DNA of 64,000 nucleotides from Akkermansia muciniphila (GCF_900184965.1 NZ_FXYA01000199.1:1-64000), one strand, 5' to 3'. Positions 8,973 through 16,628 are shown, counted from the stretch's first letter. The notes: generated from the sequence alone by a model not told the origin. Program-made: numbers and translations.

Positions 8973-9524
8973 TTAGAAGGGGATTTCGTCTTCTTCCGTC
9001 GGCGGTCCCGCCGTGGCGCTCATGTGGTTGTTGGCCGGCAGATCCGCCGGGCGCGGAGGCAGGGACGCGCTGCCGCGCCCCGCCGCTACCCTGTCCTGCG
9101 CCGCCATGATGGCCCGGGCTTCGTCCGGCCCCAGCACGTCTTCGCAGTTGCTGAATTCGGGATAACTCCCGTCCGCCCTGGGCTTGTCTCCCCGTTTGAC
9201 GCTGAGCCGGACGTAGCAGGGCTTGCCGAGGTATTCCGCCGGGTTGATGATGACCTGCTGGCCTGCCTCAAATACCTTCCCGGTTACGTTTTTAACGAAC
9301 AGGTCGATTTTCCAGGCCAGGTCTTTCGAGGCGGTCAGGTAGTGACGCACCGTCGCCGCCCCTTCAGGACCAAAGGCCCTGATGTGGACAGCCAGCTGTG
9401 GGCATCCCCGCGTTTTGGCTCCCTGGGAAATTCCTTCTTCCATCTTGACTATTTTTCCTTCATAGACGCCCGCGGGGAGGAATCCGTATTCGCCGGGCTC
9501 GCCTTCTGAAATATAGCTAAACAT
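8973..9524 (-). CDS. Putative single-stranded-DNA-binding protein (DUF669-like)
   Basis: 183 residues from the ATG at 9524; longer in-frame readings upstream run through the PD-(D/E)XK gene and are Arg/Gly/Pro-rich shadow sequence. The body is a beta-rich domain (FLPAGVYEGKIVKMEEG, AFGPEGAATVRHYL, KPCYVRLSVKRGDK), and the protein ends in a flexible tail finishing EEDEIPF. An acidic tail ending in DEIPF or DDIPF is the protein-interaction tip of bacterial SSBs. Phage DUF669-type proteins sit in recombination modules in this position. The SSB role is inferred from the tail and from the neighbours Sak4-like, Cas4-like and RusA. Confidence 0.7.
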   Translation of the reverse strand: MFSYISEGEPGEYGFLPAGVYEGKIVKMEEGISQGAKTRGCPQLAVHIRAFGPEGAATVRHYLTASKDLAWKIDLFVKNVTGKVFEAGQQVIINPAEYLGKPCYVRLSVKRGDKPRADGSYPEFSNCEDVLGPDEARAIMAAQDRVAAGRGSASLPPRPADLPANNHMSATAGPPTEEDEIPF

Positions 9525-9529
9525 AATGG

Positions 9530-10693
9530 TTATTTGTTGGTTGTGGTTTTGGAGACGGAGATTTTTTTGACGTAGGAGGATCCGGCCCCCGTCCTGACCA
9601 GTTCTTCCGGGAATTGTTGTTCCGGCAGGGCTTCCGCGAACAGGGCGCGGAAGACGTCCGCCTTGAGCGGTCCATAGGATTTCAGGAGTTTCGGCACGCC
9701 AATCCAGGTGGCGTATTTGGCCACGTCTTCCGGAGCGACGGTGTCCGTGCCTTTCCGGGAGACGCGCCTGAATCCGGGGACTTCCGTTCCGTTGTTGAGG
9801 TAGTCGAGGATTTTTTCTTTTCCTTTTTTGGCATAGGATTCCAGGATTCCGGCCTTGGTGACGAATTCCGCCAGCCTGGAAGGGTTTTCCGCGATTTCGG
9901 CAAAGCTCGCTTCCAGCGTTCCGGTTTCCGCCAGGGACAGCATTTCCTGCGCCGCCCGGTTCCGCAGCGGACAGGTGTCCTGCGAGGCGCACCAGCCGCA
10001 GTAGTCGCAGAGGCGCGGCCCACCGCCGCGGTCCACGGAGTCCACCACGTCGTTGACGATGGAGATTGCTTCCCGGTAGGTGAATTTCCGGGTGACGATT
10101 TGCTGCTGGTCGCAGAAGAGGAGGTGGCAGGTGATTTCATCCAAGAATTCCCGTTCCATGAAGGATTTCGCATAAGAGGCCTGCTGTTCCCAGTAGTTGC
10201 GGATTTGGCCGCTTTTGAGGTCGAAGAGTTTGCCCAGCGCGGGGCAGAGGCAGTCCGCTTCCCCGCCTGTCACTCGGGGGTGCCATTGCGGGAAGGCGCA
10301 ACGGTTTTTGTCGGCAATGACCTCTTCTCCGGAGCAGAGCGTCCGGACCGTTTTCACTGCCCAAAGGATGGATTTCTTTTCATCGGCTTGCAGGTGTTCA
10401 CACGCCCTGAATTCGTCCACGCCCATGAGCAGATCCCGGAAGGCGGCGTCCATCCGGGTTCCCCTCTGGGCCGCTTCCCCCGCGTCGGGGGAGGAGATGA
10501 AGCAGGGACATTGCGCCAGCTTGGGGAGCAGGGACGGCCTCAATAATTCCGTGGACGGTGCCGGACGGGGGGCGGCAATGTCAGAGAGGATTTTTTGCAG
10601 GTCGTCCAGGTTGACGGCGTATTCCACTCCGTCCAGGGAGAGGACGGCATGCCCGGTTTCGCGGGCGACGTTGATGCAGGTGACGGGTTTCAT
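9530..10693 (-). CDS. PD-(D/E)XK nuclease with 4-Cys cluster (RecB/Cas4-like, DUF2800-type)
   Basis: 387 residues. The nuclease core shows GEADCLCP, then LFDLKSGQ (the DxK pair), and a following helix with YAKSFM. Downstream is CDYCGWCASQDTC, a cysteine set like the iron-sulphur clamp of AddB and Cas4 exonucleases. The N-terminal ~55 residues are unrelated and the C-terminal region is helical and Lys-rich. It probably acts as the exonuclease that makes 3' single strands for the Sak4-like annealase next to it. The ATG at 10693 overlaps the Sak4 stop (ATGA); a GTG two codons upstream is less likely. Confidence 0.78.
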   Translation of the reverse strand: MKPVTCINVARETGHAVLSLDGVEYAVNLDDLQKILSDIAAPRPAPSTELLRPSLLPKLAQCPCFISSPDAGEAAQRGTRMDAAFRDLLMGVDEFRACEHLQADEKKSILWAVKTVRTLCSGEEVIADKNRCAFPQWHPRVTGGEADCLCPALGKLFDLKSGQIRNYWEQQASYAKSFMEREFLDEITCHLLFCDQQQIVTRKFTYREAISIVNDVVDSVDRGGGPRLCDYCGWCASQDTCPLRNRAAQEMLSLAETGTLEASFAEIAENPSRLAEFVTKAGILESYAKKGKEKILDYLNNGTEVPGFRRVSRKGTDTVAPEDVAKYATWIGVPKLLKSYGPLKADVFRALFAEALPEQQFPEELVRTGAGSSYVKKISVSKTTTNK

Positions 10694-11682
10694 CGGCACG
10701 CCCCTCCTTCCATGAATTCTTTTACGGAGTTATTGAACCGGGCGGGAGTTTTCAAAATCCGGGCGGCATATTCCGCCGGGACTTCTTCCAGCCCTTGTCC
10801 GGCAGTAATGATTCCGCGGCTGATCATGAAGGCGAGGGCGTCTTTTGCGTGGTCAATCACCGCGGCCAGGGCATCCGCCTGACGATCTCCCGCGGATGCG
10901 GCCGGAGGCGGCGCCTGCTTTTCGCCGTCCGGAGCGTTCCCGGAAGATCCGCAGCCCTCTCCAAACAGCAGGCGGGAGATTTCCCCGGCGTCCATCGCCA
11001 TCACGGCGGGCATCCCGTGCCGGTTTTTGGCTTCCCACGGGGCGGAAGGAGAAGTGTAAACCATGCGTTGGTTGCCTCCATGCCCCTTGCCGTCCTGGAC
11101 TGTTACAACAAAGTTGCAGAAGAGCATGGCGTCAGCCCATTCCTTGACCAGCGGGGCAACGAATTTGGAAAGGTTCAGTTCATGCTTGTCGTAGGCTCCG
11201 GCGGTTTCCGGCATTTCAAATTTGACGCGGCGGGAGTGTCCCACCAGCACCACATTCATTCCTGCGCTCATCAACGCGTTGAGGCGTGACAAGAGATCCA
11301 TGGCCACAGGCTCTATCATCTTGTACCCCTTGCCGTATCCAAAATCTTCAATGGATTTCAGGGAGGCGTTGGCCCGCTTATTGTGTTCCCTGATGAAGGC
11401 GTTCACAAACAAACGCTCGCACCAGTCTATGGAATCAATGATGACCGTCCGGAATTCGTGCCCGCCCTGCGTCAATTCTTCTATCGCATTGATTACGTCT
11501 CCGTAGCTCCGGCAATCCAGCCGGGCTACGTCGATGTGGGAAGATCCCTGTTCCGTGTCCAGCAGAACAGGGGCGGGCAGCCCCGCCGCCAGCGTGGATT
11601 TTCCCACGCCTTCCGGCCCGTAGATGATGACACGCTGCGGCCGCTGCTGCACTCCGCGCTTGATGTTTTGTAATAGGTTCAT
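10690..11682 (-). CDS. AAA/RecA-like phage nucleotide-binding protein (Sak4-like)
   Basis: 330 residues from the ATG at 11682, which is preceded by AAGGA. Walker A YGPEGVGKSTLA is at residues ~21-32, followed by LLDTEQGS, Walker B TVIIDSIDWCE and VVLVGHSRR. The C-terminal part has a low-complexity Pro/Ala linker (KQAPPPAASAG) and a helical tail. This P-loop family is found beside SSB-like and RecB-like genes in phages, where Sak4 proteins are single-strand annealing recombinases. Neighbours fit that. An alternative is a generic phage ATPase without recombinase activity. Confidence 0.75.
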   Translation of the reverse strand: MNLLQNIKRGVQQRPQRVIIYGPEGVGKSTLAAGLPAPVLLDTEQGSSHIDVARLDCRSYGDVINAIEELTQGGHEFRTVIIDSIDWCERLFVNAFIREHNKRANASLKSIEDFGYGKGYKMIEPVAMDLLSRLNALMSAGMNVVLVGHSRRVKFEMPETAGAYDKHELNLSKFVAPLVKEWADAMLFCNFVVTVQDGKGHGGNQRMVYTSPSAPWEAKNRHGMPAVMAMDAGEISRLLFGEGCGSSGNAPDGEKQAPPPAASAGDRQADALAAVIDHAKDALAFMISRGIITAGQGLEEVPAEYAARILKTPARFNNSVKEFMEGGACR

Positions 11683-11755
11683 ATTATTTCCTTGTTTGAC
11701 TGTATTCAGGTCGGGTGTCAGTTCCTGCTGGCCCCGGCCATCTTTTTTCAGGTAG

Positions 11756-12145
11756 TTAGAGATTTGCATTGAACGAGCCGGTTTTGCGGTAGCGCTTTCC
11801 GGTCGTTGTATCAGAGAGTTGTTCAATAATGGCGGTTGTAACCCGATTCAGGTCCACGTAAAGCACTCCGCCACATTTGACAATCGGAAGCAGTTTTTTA
11901 CCGTCGGCGCTTTCCAACATAGCCCGGCTCGGTTCAGAACCTTTGGCAAATAGTCCGCATTGTGCAAACTTGGAGAGCCTTACCAGCCGGGACGGCAACG
12001 GGGGAGCAGTGATATTGATGTTGATTTGAGGTGCACCGGCAAATGTGGCATCGGCGTTTTTAGGCCATGATTGAGACAGGACATCAGCTAATCCTTTTGA
12101 AATGTCTCTGACCACTTGTTCAGGCAACCTATGGTCTTGGTTCAT
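11756..12145 (-). CDS. Hypothetical phage protein
   Basis: 129 residues. The C-terminal two thirds (LVRLSKFAQCGLFAKG, LYVDLNRVTTAIIEQLS) form a small helix/strand unit with a RYRKTGSF basic tail. Similar short regions occur in HTH-type or pathogenicity-type early phage proteins that name columns or rows of a replisome, but I cannot assign it. It is the gene before the recombination module and is separated from it by 73 bases containing the Sak4 ribosome binding site. Confidence 0.6.
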   Translation of the reverse strand: MNQDHRLPEQVVRDISKGLADVLSQSWPKNADATFAGAPQININITAPPLPSRLVRLSKFAQCGLFAKGSEPSRAMLESADGKKLLPIVKCGGVLYVDLNRVTTAIIEQLSDTTTGKRYRKTGSFNANL

Positions 12146-12147
12146 AA

Positions 12148-12345
12148 TTACTTAATGTTAATGTAAATAAAATAAACAATCGTGAAGGCACCAACCAGCA
12201 GAGCGGAAAAGACAAGGTTCTGTACGATACCGGGCCGGGGCTTGAGAGCGTTTTCCGGAAAGTTCAACGGGCAACCGTAAAGAACCTCCATTTTCGAGGC
12301 ACGGTCGCGGAGCATCCAGTATTGTTCGTTCGTCATTTTTTTCAT
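12148..12345 (-). CDS. Small membrane protein
   Basis: 65 residues. A charged N-terminal half (NEQYWMLRDRASKMEVLYG) is followed by one hydrophobic segment (NLVFSALLVGAFTIVYFIYI, ~43-62) ending in NIK. It would sit in the inner membrane with most of the protein on one side. It stops 2 bases before the next gene begins. Possibly a superinfection or host-takeover protein; no family recognised. Confidence 0.6.
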   Translation of the reverse strand: MKKMTNEQYWMLRDRASKMEVLYGCPLNFPENALKPRPGIVQNLVFSALLVGAFTIVYFIYINIK

Positions 12346-12473
12346 TGTTGATTTCTTGTTTATCTCGTTTTAGTTTGTTAAAGTTATGCGTTCGAAAATA
12401 GAATTTTATTCTTATCGCTGGGTTGAGCCTAAAGAAGTTTTCGGAATTCACGGATATTGGCGGCCGGATGAAG

Positions 12474-12881
12474 TTATCTGTGCTTTCCTCGACCAAATAC
12501 GAATAGAACCGCCAAGAGGGCAGGAAACAACCGTGGCAACCATTTCAACAGGCCCCCCCGATGGACAAGAGCAATACATTGTTCCTGCTTTTGAGTATGA
12601 AAGGATAAAGCATGCCCAATACGGACACGGGCATGCCCTCCCCTTCTATTCAATACAGTGGGATCCCTCTGCACCAGTTTAAGCGTCCAGGCTGGCGCAT
12701 CTGTGCAGTAAGTCCCTTGAGGAATCAACAGGACTCTATCAAGCCTGGCCTGATAGACCTCATACAACATGGAATCATCTTCGTAGGTGAACTGTACAAT
12801 ATCGCCCGGAAGAAAAGGGTTTTCGGGGGACGGCTTGTTTTCAAAACCATCGTAGACTGTTTCTAATAATTTCTTTTGCAT
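12474..12881 (-). CDS. Hypothetical phage protein
   Basis: 135 residues. The first ~75 residues look like a compact small-barrel domain (FLPGDIVQFTYEDDSMLYEV, RVLLIPQGTY), and the end is hydrophobic (PRLFPALLAVLFVFG), so a terminal membrane anchor is possible. It is the first clearly delimited gene downstream of the early region around 13 kb. Function unknown. Confidence 0.5.
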   Translation of the reverse strand: MQKKLLETVYDGFENKPSPENPFLPGDIVQFTYEDDSMLYEVYQARLDRVLLIPQGTYCTDAPAWTLKLVQRDPTVLNRRGGHARVRIGHALSFHTQKQEQCIALVHRGGLLKWLPRLFPALLAVLFVFGRGKHR

Positions 12882-12918
12882 GGTATTTATCGTTTGTTAA
12901 ACCGGGTTAAAGCTCATA

Positions 12919-13053
12919 CTAGCCGAGCAGCTTCAATTCTTCGATCAGGGCTTCTTCCATTAGGCCGTAGATTTCTTTGATGATGCCCCTGCCTTTCGGC
13001 TTTGAACGGTTAATGGCTAAATTCTTCGTACCGGGGCGTTTGATATTGATAAC
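12919..13053 (-). other. Open minus-strand frame with protein-like content but no usual start codon
   Basis: A 44-codon frame ends at a TAG at 12919-12921 and contains KRPGTKNLAINRSKPKGRG and a helical LMEEALIEELKLLG tail, which reads like a small basic early phage protein. The first in-frame ATG is only 13 codons from the end; the frame opens after TAA with GTT. It may be a remnant, use an uncommon start such as ATC or ATT, or be non-coding. It overlaps an operator-like repeat at 13038-13048. Confidence 0.25.
13038..13048. promoter_or_regulatory. Fourth putative repressor operator
   Basis: Contains TTGATATTG, the same 9-mer found beside the repressor at 13773-13781. It stands 33 bases upstream of the DUF4177-like gene and about 0.7 kb from the main operator cluster, so the repressor may also control this region. 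Inferred from repetition only. Confidence 0.4.
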
Positions 13054-13080
13054 TTAATGTAAAATTGCTATTGCTTGGTT

Positions 13081-13287
13081 ATGGCTAAATTCGAATATAA
13101 ATACTTGGCAGTAAACCACAATAAGGACGTATGGGAAAAGCATATAGAAGTTCTTAATAATCAAGGAAAAGATGAATGGGAACTTGTGTCGGCTATTTAT
13201 CCTATTTCTGAAAAATTGCACGGAGATCCATCCTTGGTGTTCTTATTCAAAAGAGAGATTCCTGAGCCTTCTCTAGAAGAGAGGTAA
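13081..13287 (+). CDS. DUF4177-like small protein
   Basis: 68 residues from the ATG at 13081 (an earlier in-frame ATG is at 13075). Pattern: KFEYKYLAV strand, then HIEVLNNQGKDEWELV, then LVFLFKRE, which matches the DUF4177 plan of a first strand, a helix ending in GWELV and a final strand with KR. Function of the family is unknown. It is on the plus strand, opposite to the surrounding early genes, is AT-rich, and its 3' end overlaps the convergent gene at 13247-13510 by 41 bases. It looks like an independently expressed accessory gene of the prophage. Confidence 0.7.
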   Translation: MAKFEYKYLAVNHNKDVWEKHIEVLNNQGKDEWELVSAIYPISEKLHGDPSLVFLFKREIPEPSLEER

Positions 13288-13510
13288 ACTTATCTTTTTC
13301 TTCCTCTTTTAGTAATCCCCCCGGCTTACAGGCGAGGCTCAATCCTAAAAGCCTCCGGGCTCCGTAAATTCTCCCTGCGTATTTCGCCCGGAGAATTTTA
13401 TCTTCAGGTTCATTGAAGCTGAAACATGGATTGGCGTCCTGTATGGTTTCGACTTTGAGCATTTTATCCAGCTCAATGAGCAGGTTGACTATCGTTTGGT
13501 TTTTGTTCAT
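13247..13510 (-). CDS. Hypothetical early phage protein
   Basis: 87 residues, helical: NLLIELDKMLKVETIQD, AKYAGRIYGARRLLG, KEEEKDKFTSLLEKA. The ATG at 13510 overlaps the stop of the gene before it (13507-13509), so the pair is coupled. Function unknown; it belongs to the leftward early operon controlled from the 13702-13830 region. Confidence 0.6.
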   Translation of the reverse strand: MNKNQTIVNLLIELDKMLKVETIQDANPCFSFNEPEDKILRAKYAGRIYGARRLLGLSLACKPGGLLKEEEKDKFTSLLEKAQESLF

Positions 13511-13701
13511 GCTACCGGCTTCTTGGGGTTCTTCGAGCGGGGGAGATCGCGGGCCGTGGTTAGTACAAACCCAAGCCTTTGAGCTTCTCGGATAAGAAGG
13601 GACTTCATTACTTCTTTGGGACGTATTCCTTGTTCGGCATAGGCCAGCAGACAGTTCTTGATGCCGTCCTCCATTTCGCTGAATTTGATGATTGAGTACA
13701 T
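13507..13701 (-). CDS. Small early phage protein, first gene of the leftward operon
   Basis: 64 residues, with a helical region (IKNCLLAYAEQGIRPKEVMK) and a basic end (RSKNPKKPVA). It is the first gene downstream of the operator region and divergent from the repressor, the position in which lambdoid phages encode Cro or an early regulator. There is no clear helix-turn-helix, so a Cro-like role is only positional inference. Confidence 0.55.
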   Translation of the reverse strand: MYSIIKFSEMEDGIKNCLLAYAEQGIRPKEVMKSLLIREAQRLGFVLTTARDLPRSKNPKKPVA

Positions 13702-13830
13702 GGCGTGTTACGTTTGATGAACACAAATTACTGCGAACGTCTACGTTTCGCAAGAAAATTATTCTGCATTTGTTGATATTGATTCATTTTTTAATGTTGC
13801 AATATCAACAAAATGTAGTAATATCAACGT
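13702..13830. promoter_or_regulatory. Divergent early/lysogeny control region with three operator-like repeats
   Basis: AT-rich region between the divergent repressor and leftward early operon. It has GTTGATATTG at 13772-13781, its inverted copy CAATATCAAC at 13800-13809, and a one-mismatch copy TAATATCAAC at 13819-13828, which ends 2 bases before the repressor ATG. This arrangement would let the repressor silence the early operon and regulate itself. Repeats are seen directly; binding is inferred. Confidence 0.65.
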
Positions 13831-14631
13831 ATGACACCGACTAAGGAAGACATAAAAAAATGGCTCAAGGACTCCGGAAAATCCCGCGAATGGCTCGCGG
13901 AACAATGTGGAGTCGATAAAAGGACTGTTGATCTCTGGTTGAGTGTCTCTCGTAAAGTTCCCTCAAAAGCCCTCCTCATCATTCAGCGTCTCATGACGGA
14001 TAAAATTTCCCCCATTCCTCCCCAAGTGGAGATTGATTTCACGGACGAGGAATGGGAGGTAATAAGCGCAGCCATGACCGCCACCCAGCAAACGTTCATG
14101 GAATTTATCAACAGCGCCTTCCGTAACGCGCTCAAAGAGTTTGCAGACATAGCCCTTCAAAACGCCGCCAAAGAAAAAGAAGCTGCTCGTAAGAAATTTA
14201 CCCCGGTAAAAACATTCACAGCCCCCCCCTTGGAAGCCCAGGGACAAATCATCGGCAACATTGCCGCCGGCAACCTGGCGGATGGAGACACCATCCCGCA
14301 GGACATCCGGCTATACCGTGAACTGGAAAAAGGGGAATACCTGCTGCGCGTGAACGGTCACTCTATGGAACCTTCCATTCCGGACGGCTCCGTAGTCATC
14401 ATGAAAAAATACACCATCCCCCCTATCCCCAAACCCGGAACCATTGTTCAATACCATGATGAACGCGGCGTGACGCTCAAAAAACTGGTCCGCAGGAAAA
14501 ACCCGGAAACCGGCAAAATGGAATACACCCTCCATCCCATCAACCTTGCCTTCGGAGACATCGAACCAATGGACGGCGGCAAAATCTCCGGCGTGTACGT
14601 GGAGACGCTGGAACGCTGGGAGAAAGTTTAA
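13831..14631 (+). CDS. CI-like phage repressor (HTH plus S24 peptidase)
   Basis: 266 residues. N-terminal helix-turn-helix at ~1-45 (SREWLAEQCGVDKRTVDLWL), a middle helical region with a ribbon-like FTDEEWEVISAAM segment, and a C-terminal LexA/CI-type S24 domain. The latter contains VNGHSMEPSIPDGSVV with the nucleophile Ser and RGVTLKKLVRR with the catalytic Lys. An Ala-Gly type autocleavage site is not certain (NIAAGNLADGD is a candidate). It should maintain lysogeny and be inactivated by RecA-dependent self-cleavage. The operator repeats immediately upstream, one ending next to its start codon, suggest autoregulation. Confidence 0.9.
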   Translation: MTPTKEDIKKWLKDSGKSREWLAEQCGVDKRTVDLWLSVSRKVPSKALLIIQRLMTDKISPIPPQVEIDFTDEEWEVISAAMTATQQTFMEFINSAFRNALKEFADIALQNAAKEKEAARKKFTPVKTFTAPPLEAQGQIIGNIAAGNLADGDTIPQDIRLYRELEKGEYLLRVNGHSMEPSIPDGSVVIMKKYTIPPIPKPGTIVQYHDERGVTLKKLVRRKNPETGKMEYTLHPINLAFGDIEPMDGGKISGVYVETLERWEKV

Positions 14632-14696
14632 GTAGTTTCAAGAAGTTCACACAAGAGTTCTTCTTTGAAAATGGAGGTTGAGCGAAGGGAATTATT

Positions 14697-15056
14697 ATGG
14701 GAGTGGAAAAAATAGATGTAGAAGTGTTTTCTTTTTTCTCGGGATTAGGTCTTTTAGATTTAGGATTTGAGAATGCAGGGTTCAATATCGTCTTCGTAAA
14801 CGAATATAACAAACGGTTTCTACAGGCATATCAGTATGCACGGAAAAATAGTGGACATCTGCCTGTTTATGGATATAGTGATAGAGATATTAGGGAATAC
14901 CTATCGGATGATGTGTGGCATCATTCATTCCCGACTTATGACGAACGAGAAAAAAAGCTAATCGGTTTCATTGGTGGACCACCATGTCCAGATTTTTCTG
15001 TAGCAGGAAAAAACATAGGAAAAGATGGTGCAAATGGCTCAAGAATTACAACATAG
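14697..15056 (+). pseudogene. Truncated C5 cytosine DNA methyltransferase
   Basis: 119 residues after a good ribosome binding site (GAAGGGA). It begins with motif I FFSGLGLLDLGFENAGF, then VNEYNKRFLQAY, and the catalytic motif IV GFIGGPPCPDFSVAGKN with its PC nucleophile, then stops at GANGSRITT. Complete enzymes are over 300 residues and need the target recognition domain and motifs VIII-X, which are absent before the integrase at 15122. It is AT-rich relative to neighbours. It is probably a decayed orphan anti-restriction or restriction-associated gene in the lysogeny region; activity is not expected. Confidence 0.8.
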
Positions 15057-15121
15057 AAAAGAATTAAGAAGTCAATCGGATACCCCAACTCCTCAAGACT
15101 GGGAAACATGATCCTTTTCTA

Positions 15122-16411
15122 TTAAATTTGATTACCTAAACTTGGTTTCAACTTCCAAAACTGTTTCGCCATCTCTCCGGTAAGTCCAACCATATTGGTG
15201 TATCTATTACGTAGAAGTTCGGCGGAACGGTGTCCCATTTCCATTTGGAGCTTTCCAAAGTCTGCATAGGTTTTCGCGTGGTAGCTGGCAAAAGTGTGAC
15301 GCAATACATCTTTAGGCCAAGGCTTTTTCTTCCCCCACCCTGCCCGCTTTCTGACTGCTTCCCACCGGGAGCGCCAATATTCCGGAATAATAGCCCCCTT
15401 GCGTTCCTTCCCCGGAACCAGGGACAACCATGCCCGCAAAGCCTCGCAGACCGTCACATGCCTTGCTCCCCCTGTTTTGGAAGCTGCAGCCCTGACAGTA
15501 ATAACGCCATCCTCGAAAGATACGTCTTCCCACGTTAACCGCATCAATTCTTCTGGGCGAATACCGGCAAAAACAAGTATCGCCACGGCAGGTTGAACGG
15601 ATGTCAAATCCAACTGGGAAGAATCATCCGGCAAAGGCGGTCGGCAAGCGAGCAGCAATCGTTCTACTTCTTCAGGCGTCAATGCCCTGATTTCCCGCTC
15701 CTGCGTCTTTAACGCATCAAGCATGCGGGTCGGATTGGAAAGAGCCCATCCACGCTTCATAGCGAGCGTCCAGACGCCGGAAAAGACTACTCTCGCTTTA
15801 TCCTGCTGAATCGGTGAATCAAAAGCCCTGCCAAACGCCGCACGACATTCCTCTCCTGTGATGCCTCCAATGGGGCGCACACAAAAATCGGGACATCGTT
15901 TCTCCATGCGACGAATCATATACCGAATTTGTTGCAAGGTACGCTCACGCCGCCTTGTGATTTTTTCCTTCACACGAACCATTTCCCAAGCGGCTTCACT
16001 CCAGGAAGGAGACTTCTTTTCATGCCGTATCTGTGCGGCTCCCAATTTGAAAGCATGCTCTATTTCGGCTATATCTCCTATCCCGGCTTCCTGCATTCTT
16101 TTCACGAGTCGGCAAGCATCCACCAACCCTATTCCAGAGCCCTCCAAAATATCCAGCGCAGATAAAGCTTCTACCGCCTGAGCTTGGGTTAATTCAACAA
16201 TCCCGGCATCCACAGCCACTTTTCCAAGCTTGATTTCCCCGGCCGCCGCCAATGCTTTTTTATAGGAGGGATAAAACCGCTGTTCCCTCTTTCCGGATTC
16301 CGAAAAGGAGGCGGGAATTGAGAGGCGCCAGCAGGCTTTCCCCATCTTTTCACGGGAAACATCTTTTACAGGCGTCAAAGGAGCCGCTTTCTTTTTCCGT
16401 TTCTCTTCCAT
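15122..16411 (-). CDS. int: Tyrosine recombinase integrase of prophage 1
   Basis: 429 residues. N-terminal arm-binding region, core-binding domain (~140-240), and catalytic domain. The first catalytic Arg is in FAGIRPEELMRLTW, the box II region is KDVLRHTFASYH, then MGHRSAELLRNRYTN with the His and the nucleophilic Tyr. In box II the residue aligned to the usual first His of HxxR is Asp (DVLR), a variation to note. It faces away from the tRNA-Leu(UAA) gene, 135 bases distant, and would insert the phage in the 3' end of that tRNA. Confidence 0.93.
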   Translation of the reverse strand: MEEKRKKKAAPLTPVKDVSREKMGKACWRLSIPASFSESGKREQRFYPSYKKALAAAGEIKLGKVAVDAGIVELTQAQAVEALSALDILEGSGIGLVDACRLVKRMQEAGIGDIAEIEHAFKLGAAQIRHEKKSPSWSEAAWEMVRVKEKITRRRERTLQQIRYMIRRMEKRCPDFCVRPIGGITGEECRAAFGRAFDSPIQQDKARVVFSGVWTLAMKRGWALSNPTRMLDALKTQEREIRALTPEEVERLLLACRPPLPDDSSQLDLTSVQPAVAILVFAGIRPEELMRLTWEDVSFEDGVITVRAAASKTGGARHVTVCEALRAWLSLVPGKERKGAIIPEYWRSRWEAVRKRAGWGKKKPWPKDVLRHTFASYHAKTYADFGKLQMEMGHRSAELLRNRYTNMVGLTGEMAKQFWKLKPSLGNQI

Positions 16412-16482
16412 CCCGGGTAACTACTGGGTAACTATTTTTGACCGGAGATACAAGCAAAAAGGGGTAAATTCAGCATATTTGA

Positions 16483-16514
16483 AAACAAAAAAGGCCCGCC
16501 AAAAGCGAGCCTTT
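16483..16514 (-). terminator. Rho-independent terminator downstream of tRNA-Leu(UAA)
   Basis: Inverted repeat AAAGGCCCGC / GCGAGCCTTT (16490-16499 and 16505-16514). Read on the minus strand it ends in a T run, 32 bases after the tRNA 3' end, and lies on the prophage side. Confidence 0.7.
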
Positions 16515-16545
16515 AATTTACATAATTCATTGTTATTTAAAGAAG

Positions 16546-16628
16546 TACCCCCGACCGGACTCGAACCGGTACGTCCTTGCGGACAACAGATTTTAAGTCT
16601 GCAGCGTCTACCATTCCGCCACGAGGGC
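16546..16628 (-). tRNA. tRNA-Leu(UAA), prophage attachment site
   Basis: 83 bases fold as a class II tRNA: acceptor GCCCTCG pairs with CGGGGGT (G-U closing), the anticodon stem GCAGA/TCTGT holds loop CTTAAAA (anticodon TAA), there is an extended variable arm, and the T arm contains GGTTCGAGTCC. CCA is not encoded. The 3' end points to the integrase of prophage 1, so it is the likely att site. Confidence 0.95.

Larger units (their letters stand above)
1..16545. mobile_element. Prophage 1 (right part), inserted at tRNA-Leu(UAA)
   Basis: Continuous block of phage genes: tail fibre, terminase small and large subunits, MuF-like protein, DnaB helicase, recombination genes, repressor and integrase. 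Almost all are on the minus strand with short spacings or ATGA overlaps; the repressor runs divergently. The integrase is the last gene before tRNA-Leu(UAA), whose 3' end points into the element, as expected for integration into the 3' end of a tRNA. The left boundary, portal and capsid genes are outside the window, so completeness cannot be judged. The exact right boundary (att core inside or next to the tRNA 3' end) is inferred. Confidence 0.9.

Noticed and set aside
9525-9992. N-terminal extension of the SSB-like protein
   Set aside because: Gly/Arg/Pro-rich shadow of the nuclease gene; the natural start is the ATG at 9524.
12386-12682. Plus-strand frame of 98 codons
   Set aside because: Overlaps the more protein-like minus-strand frame at 12474-12881 and lacks a recognisable domain; kept as an unlikely alternative.
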